In this document: piece by piece, positions 1 through 12,457 of the stretch
How positions within the stretch are numbered: the first letter of the stretch is position 1
Layout: every line of letters begins with the position of its first letter
Source: Parapristionchus giblindavisi
Taxonomy: Eukaryota; Nematoda; Chromadorea; Rhabditida; Diplogasteridae
NCBI GenBank assembly: GCA_943737045.1
Contig: CALSFV010000297.1
Location: 1-64,000, forward strand
DNA: 64,000 bases
Direction: 5' to 3'
Made by a program: the position numbers and the translations under genes
Notes under the pieces: generated by a model
Databases searched by the model: none
Told to the model about the DNA's origin: nothing
Seen by the model: only the letters and a program-made list of their open reading frames with translations

Positions 1-510
1 ATGGCAAGTACAATTAATCCAACTGCAGATATTATGAAAAAAATGAGAATCTATTTGAAAAATCATAAATATCTCGAGATATTCACGACACCGTTAACAA
101 TAAGGAAAGTGTCGACTAGTTTAAATATCTGTAAGATCCATGAATATTATTCATATTATTCCTATTTTCCTTATTCTTATTATTTATTTCCATAACAACA
201 AATGATGGAGAATGGATAATCGTACACTTTTTTGTATTCTTTCCAAAAGTTGTTTGAGGTCCGTCGCGTTATCAGCGAATAGGTTCGATGTTAGGAGGGT
301 AATTATGAATATTTATGAATCAATATGTAAGGATGAATTAAGGTATAAAGGTTGTGATCTATGTAGGTACAACCATTTCCACCTTTGGACGCCACGTTGA
401 GGATCGGCAACGATGGAAAAAACATACACAGTGCCCATCCAAAATTAAAATAATCATAACCTTCTTTTTGAAGCTACCGCGTCAAGATTTTTTTTTCGTA
501 ATCTGTACAG
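1..510. other. no recognisable gene
   Basis: A-T rich sequence. An ATG-started frame opens at base 1 and stops at about 195, but it is low complexity (Lys/Ile then Tyr-rich) and I see no family motif. It may include exons of a plus-strand gene that begins to the left of the window. I cannot support any of them. Confidence 0.4.
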
Positions 511-594
511 GTGCACACTATTATTAATCCAATACATGACGATATCTCATTTGAACCAGAGATATTCGCCGAAGACGATGAAAAGTTCTTCTAG
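511..594 (+). CDS. possible last exon of an unidentified gene
   Basis: A 28-codon open stretch follows a good acceptor (TCTGTACAG) and ends with TAG. The peptide is strongly acidic near its end (AEDDEKFF). No upstream exon could be joined with confidence and I recognise no family. It could be the C-terminus of a gene entering from the left, or chance. Confidence 0.22.
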   Translation: MHTIINPIHDDISFEPEIFAEDDEKFF

Positions 595-660
595 TTTTAT
601 CTCGAACTCCGGAAACATGATCAATATCTGATATTTGAAACTTAAGCTGGCCTATTATAT

Positions 661-776
661 ACCACATGCTCCAACGTAGGAGGATTTTTGGAAAACGCCT
701 CCGCCTACGCTAATGACGTCACATTTTCCCGGAAAACGGTTTTTCGTTGTTCATGCATACGGCCACAGGTGAAAAA
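661..776. repeat. GACGTCA foldback element, partial copy
   Basis: It contains CGCCTCCGCCTACGCTAATG, then GACGTCA, and ends with CATACGGCCAC. The same pieces form a near-perfect palindrome at 61509-61650 and a diverged one at 7427-7557. This copy has lost most of its left arm. Confidence 0.7.
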
Positions 777-1019
777 GTCACGAATATGAACGGTTAAAAA
801 CAGCACATCAAAGGTCTTGTGTACAGTGTATTTAGTAAAGCTTGTTTAGTGGCGAGTTAACACTTTTCTTCTCTCTGCGCTTATGTTCTTCTTGTATACC
901 ACGAAATTATTTACGTAATGATAGCCTAAATATATTTTACAATTTTATAAATGCGTGTTTTACTATTTTCGCGAAAATGATCGATCACTGACTTGATTCT
1001 GCTAATTATCATACATGCA

Positions 1020-1480
1020 TGTCCGTTGAATACTCACAAGGGGATGGTCGCAACTGGTCCTGGCCATATGAGATGGCAATAACATGACTAGGATCAGTTT
1101 TCGATGCTGATTCCGACTCCGTATTCAGAAAATGCCTAATCGACCTCTGTTCCGAGAAAATCGGTATTGAAATTTGGCTTGTTAATTCGAAAAGTCGTGT
1201 AGTTTCCTTCATAAACTATCTGGATTGCATCGGAAAGATTCGGCAATGTAAAGTAAACTATTGCTAGAGTTTATAGATGAGTTCACCAGCCCACCCGGAC
1301 GGTTTGCGCAGGAAACAACACGAATTTCCGAATTAAAATATCGATTTCCTCGAAAATCAGGTCGATTAGGCACTTTCTGAAAATGGATTCGTAATCAGCA
1401 TCGAAAACTGATCCTAGTCATGTTATTGCCATCTCTTATGGCCAGGACCAGTTGTGACCATCCCCTTGTCAATGTATTTT
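1020..1480. repeat. foldback element, about 0.46 kb
   Basis: The left arm (from about 1020, with CAAGGGGATGGTCGCAACTG) is repeated in reverse complement at the right end (GGACCAGTTGTGACCATCCC near 1450). The arms also share the AACATGACTAGGATCAGTTT block. Similarity weakens toward the centre. There is no coding capacity. Confidence 0.75.
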
Positions 1481-1497
1481 CCTCTTATGTTCTTGAG

Positions 1498-1634
1498 CAC
1501 TACTTCAGAAGAAGGGACCAGAACACGGGGCAAGTCCAAAAGGACATAAAAATGAAATTTAGACAAACGAAAGGACGTTTATATTAGGCAATTATATTAT
1601 TCTTTTGGACTGGTACCCTATTCTGAAGTAGTGC
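1498..1634. repeat. MITE, CACTACTTCAGAA ends
   Basis: The ends CACTACTTCAGAA and TTCTGAAGTAGTG are inverted. The interior includes AAGTCCAAAAGGACAT and AAAGGACGTTTATATTAGGC. A close copy lies at 38601-38736 and a distant relative at 49225-49371. Confidence 0.75.
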
Positions 1635-1679
1635 CCGTTCTTGATTATCGAGCAGACACCATAATCCCGGCAGAACATT

Positions 1680-2740
1680 CGCACACTACAGTCAATGTAG
1701 TCCAATAATGAATTAGTCAGAAGGCTTCGAAAGCGCGGGAAATGCGATCTAATAGCAAACAAAATATGCTCCAGCAGTCAGAAACGCGTGCAACGAACGG
1801 TAAATTGCAACAAAGTTTAAAGGCAAAATAAAGTACAAATTATGCGCGGTGCCATTTGAAGCATAAATTCTGCATTCATTTCGATATTAAACGTGATCAA
1901 AATATCCCCGATGTCAAATGTGTCTTGACCTTTCTGGAATTACTCAATAACCCTTTCATAAGTGCCAAACTTCCCATGCCCCAATACGTCAACAATTATT
2001 CTCATGGATTTGAATACTTACGTAAAGTGAAGATTGCGTTGTTCGCTCTTTTCTCTTTTGGAAAGTTGTTAAAATAAATTCATTTTGATCATTTTCCTCA
2101 GTTACTTATCATCCCGATACCCAAAAAGATGGAAGTATCCCCTCGGCCAACTTTTTTTAGACATGCAAGAAGTCATCAGTAGTCAATCACGCACAACAAA
2201 TCCCACTCTAGACAACTGTATTTAAAGGCACCCACCGAGCTAATTTGAAGCTTTCCGCTCTGGCAACATTCTCTCACTTTCTTTGTCTACGAGAGTGCGG
2301 CCAGAGAGTGCGGCCGGATTTTCCCTTTGAATGAAAACTGATCACCTATGGATAGCTAGCTTGTAAATAAACAAATATTGCTCTCATTATGTGTTAATTT
2401 TCCCATAGGCGATAATAAAGTTCTCGACACAATTTTATATTACTTTTTCTCATTAATTTTAAGAGATTTATGGTTATTCGTGCAGTCAATTTTGCTTTCG
2501 CTATCAATAAATAAAGTAAAGATATTTTTTGTTATTCTTTCGCTTACTCAGATAATCATATTGAATTTGTGTCGACGATTTGAAGAACAAAGATTTTAAA
2601 TGCACATCCCAAGCTACTTTCGCTCTCCGCTCTGACAACGTTCTCTCGTAGACAAATAAAGCGAGAGAGCATTGCCAGAGAGTTTCAGATTAGCTCTAGG
2701 TGTGTCTTTTAGGTATCTCGGGCACTATTTTATTGGATTA
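1680..2740. repeat. duplicated 5' flank of receptor P1
   Basis: Blocks such as AAAGTACAAATTATGCGC and ACGTAAAGTGAAGATTG occur in the same order here and at 15440-17305, upstream of receptor P2. The receptor duplication therefore carried at least 1 kb of promoter-side DNA. The open frame at 1856-2077 has no intact counterpart there and is not taken as a gene. Confidence 0.65.
2221..2716. repeat. two TTAA palindromic MITEs (family B)
   Basis: These are diverged copies at about 2221-2335 and 2597-2716. Family B has TTAAAGGCACACCCCAAGC-type ends, an inner CTCTCCGCTCTGGCAA arm and a central CTCTCTCG/CGAGAGAG hairpin. The second copy ends 27 bp before the receptor P1 start codon, so it is part of the proximal promoter. 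Confidence 0.75.
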
Positions 2741-2742
2741 AA

Positions 2743-5700
2743 ATGAGTCTCAATTATTCGCATGCTGCTGTAGTTGATCGCGCGGAATACATAATCAATA
2801 GTGAATACGTTCCTATCGTGAGTTTTGTTTCTTCAATGACTTGACATTGTCAAGCTTTTTCCAGCTTCTTATTATTCGTGGTTTGACTGGAGCTCTCGCA
2901 ATTTGCACATTATTATATATCATATACAACGCGTGAGTTTTTAAATCAGTTATAAAATTAGTGTTGTGTGCATAAAGTAATTGCAGTGCATACAGCATCT
3001 TCATATTGAACGATACAATATTATTATTAGAAAAAAGGTGAAAATAATATTCTATCTATATTTCAGTAAAAAGTTCTACGCCGCTCATTATAGCATTGTT
3101 CTTCTTCTAATTTCTCATTTCTCATGGACCTTCCTATTTTCATTATTTGTGTTTGTTGATTCTATAATAATGATATCTCGAATTGTTCTACTAAGGTATC
3201 AGACACATTATTTGTTCATTTAATAATCATTATCACCTTCACCGAGCACCGATTCGTCTCCTTTATTATTATTATTATTATATTTGTTATTGGTATTATT
3301 ATTATTATTATTTTCATCGGAGATCATTTTAGAGACCCGGAAAAATTCATATTTTCCGGAGAGTACTGTATGATAACACGATGTTTTCAATGCTCAACTT
3401 TTTACGGTAACAATTACGTTCCATAAATTGCATTTCTTCAACATCCATATCAATATCAATATTAATGCAAAATTCAGTATTAACATTAAAATGGGTTATA
3501 TTTCAGGCACAATTGTTTCAATCTTTGCAGTGGCTATAGAGCGAACTTACGCGTCGAATCATTATAAAACTTATGATCAGAAATCTAGAACACTTGGTTA
3601 TTCTTTATTTGGGGCTGAGGTAATACTGATTCATTAATTTAATTATAACGGTATACTATAATATATCCGGCGCAAAATTTGGACTCTGATATTTTAAAAC
3701 TTAAAATGTACTTATCATTTTCACTTGATTCAGTGACGTATTTAAGTGCACCTAAAGTTTTGAAATACCAGAGTAGCAAAGATGATTGTTGCAATCACTA
3801 CTAGAGTAAATTGTTATGCTCTTTATACTATGCTCGTTTAATTAAAAAGTTGAAAGAGTTGAATTTAAAGAAGGAGACCATATGGTATTTCAAAACTCTA
3901 CTTAAAGCCTGCACTTGAAGTATACTGGTAAGTCTACTTTAAGTGAAACGTAAGTCTACTTAAAGTGGTGTGGTATACTGTAATGCCTTTTGTCAAATGT
4001 TCTTCCACTTAAAGTAGACTTAAAGTCTACTTCAAGTTTGTGACGCAGTTTAAGTAGACTTTAAGTTTCGAAATACCTTGAGTTGGCAAGACTGACTCCC
4101 GCCACGATAAGCATGTTGGCTATTGTTTATATTATATGGTAATTGGCGTAAGGGATAATGAGAAAATGAGAGAGCTAAGCATGCAAATCGAAGTTGTACT
4201 TTCAATGCACATAGTGAGCTTTAAACATATCAGGAATCAATATCCGATATGTCTTTCGATTCGTGTACTGAATCTCTATCATTCTATCCGAACAGTCTAA
4301 TTACGAAAAAACTCGAGGGTCTCCATCTTTAAGGAAAGATTTAATTTAATAATGTTTTAGTTATTGCTCATAGTGTGCTTCACAGTTGGATGCATCGTTG
4401 TATTCGATGATGATCTAGACTATTCCTATTGTTCTATTGTTTCGCCAAGTGGAAGAACATTTCACCAAACCACAAGTGTGAGTATATAGAGCAAACGCCG
4501 AGACTATTTAAACTCTCCGCGTTAATTTGAAACTATCCGCGTTTAATTTGAAACTCTCCGCTCTTTTTTGAAACACTCTGCGCTAATTCTAAACTCTCCG
4601 CTCTGGCAACGCTCTCTCGCATTGTTTGCCTACGAGAGAGCCTTGCCAAAGAGGAGAGTTTCACATTAACTCGAGGTGTGCCTTTAAGTTTTCTCTACTT
4701 GTATTGCGGTTTACTCAGTTATATTTGCATGGGAAATCCCATAACACCATGAAGCACAATTATTTATTTATTTTTCTAAGATTATTTATTTTTAACTGTA
4801 ATGCGCATGAATTCCATATATTTGTACTTTATAAAAATTCATATACATATCTTTTTTTTTCAGTGCATATTACTATGCATGGAGTTATTCGCAATAATTT
4901 CTTTTCGTTTCCTTCTAAAAAAGAACAGGAATCGTCTAACTTCTCTTGCTGAGTACACTTTGAGTCAGAAGTTGGTGACTCTTCTTTAGCTTTAGATCAG
5001 TGAACGTATTCTTCAGATATCAAATATCAGAGAATATCAGAACTCAAGAATTAGTTCTTCCCATAGTTTGGTACGTTTATATACGTTGTTACATTTGCCT
5101 TAAAGGGACTAAACCTTTGTCAACGGTCTCTTCAACGCTCTACGCTCTCTCGCTGTTAGAGAGCAGAGAAATAGTGTGCACAATGAAGAGACCGTTGAGT
5201 GAGGTTACACTCCCTTTAACTCTACAGAATGTGATTTTCGAACGGAAATACATGGCTTAAATGCAATATAATAGTCATAAAAATTACGTGTATGCTAAAA
5301 TTCCGTTCGAAATTTACACTCTACACAGTTGACGTTTCTGTCGTTACGGCGGAGAGACGTAAGGCAAATGTAGCAGCTAATTGCCATCAAAATTAATATT
5401 ATTATTCTTAATTTCTTTTATAGGAGCCATTTCATAGTAACTGCAGGAGGCATTTGCTCATTTCTTTGTTATCAAATCTTCTACCAATATTTCGATGTTA
5501 GAGGCTATCCGGTGTTTGAGGTTAAACATCCTACTGTCAAAAGCACACCCAGATCAAATCTGAAAAACTCCGCTCTGGCAACGTTCTCTCGTAGGCAAAG
5601 AAAGCGAGAGCGTGCCAGAGTGGAGAGTTCCGAATTACCTCGTGGAGGTGTGCCTTTAAAGCGACACCCCAAGCTAATTTGAATCTCTCCGCTCTGGCCA

Positions 5701-5873
5701 CACTCTCTCGCTTTCTTTGTCTACGAGAGAGTATTGCCAATGCGGAGAGTTAAAATTGCTTGTGGTGTGCAAACATTATATCTCACCTTTAGGACACAAT
5801 CAATGTAAATCAGATTCATGGAGTGAATATATCATTGGTATCTCTATATAGATATAGGTACACGTTTACGTAA
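2743..5873 (+). CDS. Sra-superfamily-like chemoreceptor P1 (10 exons)
   Basis: Predicted seven-transmembrane chemoreceptor, presumably acting in the membrane of sensory neurons. Exons: 2743-2817, 2865-2932, 3067-3195, 3333-3406, 3507-3619, 4361-4477, 4864-4970, 5017-5070, 5424-5520, 5793-5873. All junction phases agree, giving 304 aa and a TAA stop. Visible features are an N-terminal NYS glycosylation site, hydrophobic segments starting LLIIRG and HYSIVLLLISHFSW, cysteines in the SGEYC...RCFQC loop, AIERTYAS after TM3, SYCSIVSPSGR in the second extracellular loop, and YQISENIRTQ before TM6. ERxYAS and YQxxEN resemble the Sra/Srab/Srb/Sre superfamily of nematodes; I cannot fix the class. Receptor P2 has the same exon lengths except for small length changes in exons 1 and 9. 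Introns carry MITEs. It is convergent with receptor A. Confidence 0.8.
3685..4072. repeat. two family A MITEs in an intron of receptor P1
   Basis: Family A has ends TCTGGTATTT and AAATACCAGAG, with an interior of repeated AAGTAGACTTTAAGT-type words in both orientations. An internally deleted copy spans 3685-3773. A fuller copy spans about 3880-4072 with decayed ends. Confidence 0.75.
4076..4332. repeat. family G element, decayed copy
   Basis: It ends with AAAAACTCGAGGGTCTCCATC followed by TTAA, and contains GACTCCCGCCACGAT, shared with 57540-57590. Better copies with GGGGACCCACGAG ends are at 41166-41534 and 43762-44131. It lies in intron 5 of receptor P1. Confidence 0.6.
4480..4690. repeat. 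family B MITE with internal tandem repeats
   Basis: The right half is typical (GAGAGTTTCACATTAACTCG, then GGTGTGCCTTTAA). The left half has four or five tandem AACTCTCCGC units separated by TTAATTTG. It begins just after the exon 6 donor of receptor P1. Confidence 0.7.
5084..5376. repeat. nested MITEs (families C and D) in intron 8 of P1
   Basis: The family D ends GTTACATTTGCCTTA (5087) and GTAAGGCAAATGTAGC (about 5373) bracket a complete family C MITE at 5100-5219. Family C has TTAAAGGGAC and CTCCCTTTAA ends with TTAA on both sides. A third foldback with TTTTCGAACGG and CCGTTCGAAA arms lies at 5222-5333. Family C and the third foldback appear to be later insertions. Confidence 0.65.
5536..5773. 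repeat. two adjacent family B MITEs in intron 9 of P1
   Basis: Two copies abut near 5655, sharing the junction GTGTGCCTTTAAAGCGACACC. Each has the CTCTCTCG hairpin and CTCCGCTCTGGC arms. They fill most of the intron before the final exon of receptor P1. Confidence 0.8.
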
Positions 5874-6025
5874 AATGTCATAATCCTACTTGTACTCTTT
5901 GTAGACTTCACGTCCGTGAGAAGGAAAAGATCATGAGAGCAAATCAATCGAGTAGTCTCAACTTTCAAAGTCGATATAGGGATCATATTGAAAAAGGATG
6001 GAACTAGACACAATTTTTCGCGTAT

Positions 6026-6178
6026 TGACCATTGTCATTGAACATTGTCATTGATCTGGACCATTGCCATTGTAATGAACCATTGTCACTGACCATTGTC
6101 ATTGTCACTGACCATTGTCATTGTCATTGACCATTGTCATTGATCATTTTGATCATTGACCATTGTCATTGTCATTAT
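6026..6178. repeat. minisatellite of CATTGTCATTGAC-type units
   Basis: About a dozen imperfect 6- and 12-13-bp units built from CATTGT and CATTGAC lie just downstream of the receptor P1 stop, at the place where its 3' UTR would be. Confidence 0.8.
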
Positions 6179-6919
6179 ATATTTATTCACCACAAGGTAA
6201 ACGTGTATGAAACAGTAAATATTAAGCAAATGGACGAAGTTCACTTTCTAGGGATAAAATATTTATATGAGGGTCAAGGAGGTAATCGAATTGGCCATTG
6301 TAAGATTGTCAGATTGTAAGAATCATTGGCAGAGTGAGACAGAAAACCCGAAATTCATGCAATAAAATACAGTTTTTATTTTCTGTGAGACTTGTTAGTT
6401 GAAATGTGGGAAATCAAAAAAAAAAGAGTGCACTGGTTTGATGAATAGAAAATTCCCACCAATGCTTTTAATTATTTTGCTCGTGCGAAACATAAAAAAA
6501 ACTCTCTTGGTATATCTACTATATTTGTGAATCTACTTACTTTACAATATCTGTACTTGAGTTGCTTATCTTTAAATAGGATTTCTCAAAATTAAGAAAA
6601 CAAGAAGTTTATTGTTATTCGTAATTTTCTGTACGAATAGAATAGGTTGACAATCAAACAAGGAAAGGAGAAAAATATAATTCCTTCATAAATACAATGG
6701 AGTGACAATGGAATGAACAGAAAAAGGGTGAGACTAATGGGAAATCGGAAAATCAAATTAAAAGTCCGCTCAAAGTCCAAGGCTAGGAGAAGCCTAGAAA
6801 GAATTAATATTTTTTTGAATCCGCCCTGCCCCGGGACACTCGGGGATCCCATGTCAAGAAGGGTATTCTGCTGTATAAAGATGAAAAACAAGCTTTGTTC
6901 TAATTTGAAAAGAATGCAA
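6179..6919. other. intergenic region between convergent receptors P1 and A
   Basis: The 3' ends of P1 (+) and A (-) face each other here. AATAAA at 6361 is a possible, rather distant, poly(A) signal for P1. The open frames on both strands around 6592-6943 overlap one another and show no family motif. I see no gene. Confidence 0.5.
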
Positions 6920-7064
6920 TCATGCACGGATTCTCGGCAGTGAACTCGTGTTCTTCTTTAAGATTAATATCGCCAATTGTGATTCCTGAAAAAATTACAA
7001 TTTTTACTTATAAATTGTGTTCCATGTGTTTATTTACTTCCTGCTCACGCTATTCGGCTCCGCA

Positions 7065-7255
7065 ATTTTAGTTGGGCCAATAATTTTTGTCGGAGTTGAT
7101 CCTAAAATTTGGACAAGCCCGACTTTTTTTAGTTGAGTCAGTAATTTGGTGGTTGGCCCTTAATTTAGACCAACCACCAAATTATTGGTTCAACTTTAAA
7201 GTGGGGCTTGTAGCCAAATTTTGGGCACTCAAAAATGTTCGACCAAATTATTAGC
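7065..7255. repeat. inverted repeat in last intron of receptor A
   Basis: GTTGGCCCTTAATTT...CCAACCACCAAATTATTGG and matching TTGGGCCAATAATTTTTG / CAAATTATTAGCACC blocks form imperfect inverted arms. Non-coding, probably an old MITE. Confidence 0.5.
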
Positions 7256-7426
7256 ACCACCAAAATTGCGGAGGGGGTTGCGGTCCCGCAATGGCTCGTA
7301 AAATCATTGCGGGTCCGCAAACTCGGAGGCGAGGGGAAGCCTTTGCGGGCCGGCTATCCCGAGCGCGGTAGAGTCAACCCTCAACCCTATGCTCGGGTTA
7401 GTTTTATCCACCGATAAATTTATCAT

Positions 7427-7557
7427 TGGGCCGTATCCATGAACATCGGCAAACGTGACGTCACAAGCGTAGGGGGAGGATCTCTGGCTAACGCCTCCGC
7501 CTACGGTTGTGACGTCACGTTTGCCGGCAAACGGTTTGTCGACGTTCATGGATGCCT
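7427..7557. repeat. GACGTCA foldback element, diverged copy
   Basis: Arms start TGGGCCGTATCCATGAAC and end GTTCATGGATGCC. Two GACGTCA sites and GGAGGATCTCTGGCTAACGC are in the centre. It is the same family as 661-776 and 61509-61650. Confidence 0.75.
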
Positions 7558-8827
7558 ATACTGGTATTTGTAATACTAATTCTAAATTAGGTCTACATTC
7601 AGGACTACCTTATGCGTTTTCCGAAATATTACAGTCAGTACGAATTTGCTGATAAATTTTCGATACGGTGGAGTGGCCATAAGGAGCACTGTGCATTGAA
7701 TGATTGAATGCAGGGGCATTACGAACCAGAAGAATAGGAAGATACCTTGGAATATTTTAATGAAGTTTACAATTCTGTGTTTCAGAAGTACTTACGGTAT
7801 GGCACTAATCCAGTAGAGGCAGCAAATGCAACTACCAGAATAGGGACCGCGAGAAACAAGAGAGGTACTCCGAGCTGCTTATACAATTTATGATACGAAA
7901 CATATTTTCTGGAAACCTGTATCACCAGTGCTGCAACTGCTTTTGTGTGCACCTCTGCAGAACGCTTACTGTAAGTCTGAATGCATTGAACGTAGTTACT
8001 TTAGGCGAGTTTTCAGACTAGTAGTTTAGTTACTAAATGCACTAGTAGTCTAGTTTTTTAGATTATTAGTCGAGAACGAACCTTCGCTCGCAGTGTGTAA
8101 GTGATGTGCAGGAAGATGATAAATATAAATAGTACAGTGAAGACTGCGAACTAAAGAAGAATAAAAAACATAATTCAATAAAAAGCAGTCAAATTTTTCT
8201 TGTTCAATATTTTATCAGAATTTCAGTTCCTTGCAGATTGAAAACGTCTGTATAGTAGCATAGCTGCTAGATCTACGTAACAGCATATATCACGATGTAA
8301 ACTAAAAAAATTGCACCAGGTGCACGGAATAATTATTTTCCTACAAAATGTTTTTTTTTATTTTTTAAAGTGAAATTTTTCCTTTTTTTTTGGAAAAATG
8401 GCCGTTCCGGATTAATATTTAAAATAACTAGTAAAATTCTGCATTTTAATTTTTTTTCCATTTTCATTTTGCATTTTCAAAATGAAATGTATAATATGTG
8501 CGCTAAAAAAAAGATTTGAAAAAAGTGCGCGGCAAATTTTGGCCATTTTCATTTTGGACGAAGAATATTGCAGAGTAATTTTCTGTCCACTTTTCCTGCT
8601 TCTTTGCAAAAGATGACAGCATCGGAGATCCGACACCCTCTCGATTATGAGTCTGACGCGCAACCAATAGGCCATTCGGTCGTTTTCATTGCTTCACTAA
8701 TTCCTATCAATGAAGAATGAGAATGAGAAAAAAGAATGAGAAAGAAGAAAGAATGAACAATGAAGAAAGAATGAGGAAAGAATGAGAATGAGAGAATGAG
8801 AGGAGCGATGGAAACTACCGAATGGCC

Positions 8828-9120
<293 letters not shown>

Positions 9121-10162
9121 TCTCTGATGTTGTAAACTTTTGCACACAAGCCGGGTAAGCGATGATGTAGAAGCAGAAAAAGTGGACCGAAAATTGCTCT
9201 GAAATTTTTCGTTCAAAATGAAAATGGCCCAAAATTTGCCGTGCACTTTTTGACCAAAATCTTTTTTGATGACAAACTGAAACCCATACAAGAAGATCGG
9301 TTTTAAAATTTCTAAACAAAAATCACCACCAATGTCAAAAATGACCGATGCTCAGCCAAATTTTAAAAAAAAATGCCAATAAGTAATCACTTTCAAAGAA
9401 ATTAACTGAAATTGTCCCGGCAATGCTAAATTTCAGCGTCCGTGCATCTGGTGCAAAATATTTAGTTTACAGCGTGCTATATTCCTCTATTTCAATACTA
9501 CAGTTTACTAAAAAGGCCACTATTAGAGTGCAAAATAGTACACTTAAAGTGAACATTTAGAAGGTAGTTTTTTAAGGAATCTTTTTGTAGACTAATAGTA
9601 TACTAATAGTAGACTAATAATAGACAAATAGTAGACTTATAGTAGACTTATGGTAGTTTTGAAATACCAGATATCACTCACAATGTACTATGACGAGCTT
9701 GAAGGATACTGCAAGATTATACACTACGTACGTTCCTCTTGCCACCATCCACGTGAGGTTGCGCATTTTCTAAAAGTGCAATCTAAAAGTGCGGGTTTTA
9801 AAACGCAAAAAAATTACCAAATAGGCGATTTGTTCGCCAGTTGTTCCAAATTCAGCATCAACGGTAAAAACTGCCAGCGCGGGAAAGACATAGATGATGA
9901 CGAGGGTCAATTGTGATAAGAAAAGAGTACTCTGCAGCAATTAAGTTAATATTATTAATTGGCTTGCAAGCACTTAAAAAACGGTGAAAGCACATGGGGC
10001 GAGCGGTTAGACTTCCTTTTTGGTGTGGTTTGGGGCTACTCGAATTAGAGATAACATGAGATATACTAGAAAAAGTTATGAAAGCTTGATATACAGAGCG
10101 TTTCAATAAGTTTCTATACCCATCATTTATGCTGATTCGAGGTCTACCATATTTATTCTTAA

Positions 10163-10276
10163 AGACACGATCCGAGCTAATTCGAAAATCTCCGATCTGG
10201 CCACACTCTCTCGATTTCTTTATCTGCGAGAGAGTATGGCCAGACCAGTAAAATAAGCTGGGGGTGTGCTTTTAAT
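10163..10276. repeat. family B MITE
   Basis: TTAAAGACACGATCCGAGC at the left, GGGGTGTGCTTTTAA at the right, and a central CTCTCTCG...CGAGAGAG hairpin. In intron 3 of receptor A. Confidence 0.85.
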
Positions 10277-10412
10277 CGTCTTATAGTTATGTAGTCACCG
10301 ACGGAGAAAGAGATTTTATTTTCGACTGAGCACCCTAAACATGGAAAATATCTATGAAAGGACCTAATATAAGATTTTGGCTAGATTTCTAGTAGGACTG
10401 AAACATTAGGAT

Positions 10413-10534
10413 ATTAAAGCGACACCCCAAGCTAATTTTACACTCTCCGCTCTGGCCACACTCTCTCGCTTTCTTTGTCTACGAGAGAGTATTGCCAATG
10501 CGGAGAGTAAAATTAGCTTGGGGTGTGCCTGTAA
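10413..10534. repeat. family B MITE beside a splice donor
   Basis: A near-perfect palindrome with TTAAAGCGACACCCCAAGC at the left and GCTTGGGGTGTGCCTGTAA at the right. On the minus strand it begins about 10 bp after the exon 3 donor of receptor A. Confidence 0.88.
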
Positions 10535-10654
10535 ACGCAATACCTTGCGCAGCTTGAAGCATCCTTCAAGTATGATGGTTTGGTGTCTGTGCAGACAGCA
10601 AAAAATGATAGCGACACAGGATTGCGAACCAAGCAAAATGAATGGTGCCTGTAA

Positions 10655-10775
10655 TATACTAATCAAGTAATACTAATACTAATATAATAAATATAATACT
10701 AATATATACTAATATAATACTAATATAATACTAATATATACTAATAATACTATAGTAATACTATCACCTCTTGTA
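10655..10775. repeat. ACTAATAT low-complexity tract
   Basis: Imperfect repeats of TAATACTAATATA-type words in intron 2 of receptor A. Confidence 0.85.
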
Positions 10776-11941
10776 TTGTTATGATGTCATAATTTTTTGT
10801 TTTGCTTATAGTCTCCTTATCGTTTTTTATGTTTGCTCACAGTCATGAACAATTTCATCTTCCGTCTCTCTCTCATTAATTACAAATCAGCTCTACTCTC
10901 GACACTGATATGCCGATTTTACTGACAAAATTAGATTTGAAGAATTTTTTCAAATTGGAAATTTGCTAGAATTAGATTATGCTATTGCTTCTGTATAGCT
11001 TCTTGTGACAGAGTGAAAATCATCGGCGTACCGAAAATGCCCGAAATGGAGCTCCAGCCTGACAAAGAGTTCCGAGGCAGTAGAAGGCTAGATGAGGGAA
11101 AAGTGGGACGGGAAGCAAGAGAAGATCCCAGTAGACGTCTGTTAGGACTGTCAGCACCTGTGAATATCTCAAAATATGTCTAATCAACGCCACATCACAT
11201 CTATCTGAAAAGTAAAAATCGAAAACGTCGAATTTTCGGAGCAGATTATTATAAAAAAATATAGTAGCAACAGTCACTGCAGTCACCGCAACCGCGAACC
11301 GATTTCTTTACAAAATGCGTTGAGTTTATTTTAATTTTTTTCTTTTTGAATTTTTATTCTTTAGTAGTATGAAAATGGGAAAAGATGTAATATATTCATC
11401 GCAATCGGTTTGTAAAATACGATATGTGCATAAATACGCTTCACGTGTTCAAAAACATGCGTGCTGATCATTCTCGGTTTTGGAATGAATTTTTCAACAT
11501 TGCGAAAAATCACTCCTTCATTGAATTCGTCGATTTATATTTACACTTTGTTATTATTACTATTTTAAATTATTTATTGCTCGCCTGAATGTAAAGTAGA
11601 TAATTTCGTATGACCGCCAACTGCGGAGGAGTCTCCCTAAGCAGACAGAAGAACGATACGGCATGAAATGGCATATTTATCGCGAGTAGGATATGTTGGA
11701 CGAAAACTATAAATTGTTCAAGTTCCGGAGTAACATAGGCCGAGTTCATGACTGGATCAACTTGAGCTGGTTTCCTTATGATTTCTGGCTACTGACAAAG
11801 GGGAAGAAGAATGAGCGTAACAAAGCATAGATTGATTTACATTTGCCGATGCCATAAATCAACCAATTTTTTGTGGTATATTAAAAAAATTATGTACAAG
11901 ATCATAGAATTTTTGTCTGGTTCAGAACATAAACAAAAACG

Positions 11942-12457
11942 TTAAAGCCACACCCCAAGCTATTAATTCGAGTGATAATTGAGATTTGAAAGCGCGGTTT
12001 TTGGATAAGGCAGAAACACTCTGGCAGATGAAATAATTATAGTGTGACCATCTCTGAACAACGACGACACCATAGAAAGCTTGCAAAAATCGCGAACAGG
12101 GTAGAGAACCCGAACCCACGTGGAAACGACTGCTACGTAACAGTCGAACCACTGAGCCATGAAGGCGATGTTACCAAAGAAGGATTCCTGGTATTTGATA
12201 TTGGAAGTACTACACGCTCTTCACCATCATGGCTCTACTATTCAGCTTGAAACATATTTCATCACATCTTTCATGCATTTGACATTAGCATATCAATTGC
12301 TCGATTTTGCATACTACAATCGAGACATAATGAGGATCAGTCGTCATACCCGGGAAATAGCATTCGGAAAAATCACTCTCTGCCAGAGTGTGCCTGCCAA
12401 CTCAGCTCAAACATTAATATAGGGATAACTCATTTTTTTAGCTCGGGGTCTTCCTTT
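11942..12457. mobile_element. long family B-type TTAA element with tRNA-like core
   Basis: The left end TTAAAGCCACACCCCAAGC and right end TTAGCTCGGGGTCTTCC-TTTAA match family B ends, and CACTCTGGCAGA / TCTGCCAGAGTG form the next inverted block. Instead of the short hairpin, the middle holds about 400 bp including a minus-strand tRNA-like sequence at about 12180-12100. Confidence 0.6.
12095..12182 (-). other. tRNA-like sequence, Arg(ACG)-type loop
   Basis: On the minus strand, ATGGCTCAGTGGTTCG fits an A box. GACTG-TTACGTA-GCAGTC can fold as an anticodon arm with ACG in the loop. The B box is degenerate (GGTTCGGGTTC). It is a relic inside a TTAA element, so I do not call it a functional tRNA gene. 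Confidence 0.5.

Noticed and set aside
4626..4989. 108-codon plus-strand frame over exon 7 of receptor P1
   Set aside because: It runs from a MITE across the intron into the exon in another frame. Paralogue P2 supports the spliced exon 4864-4970.
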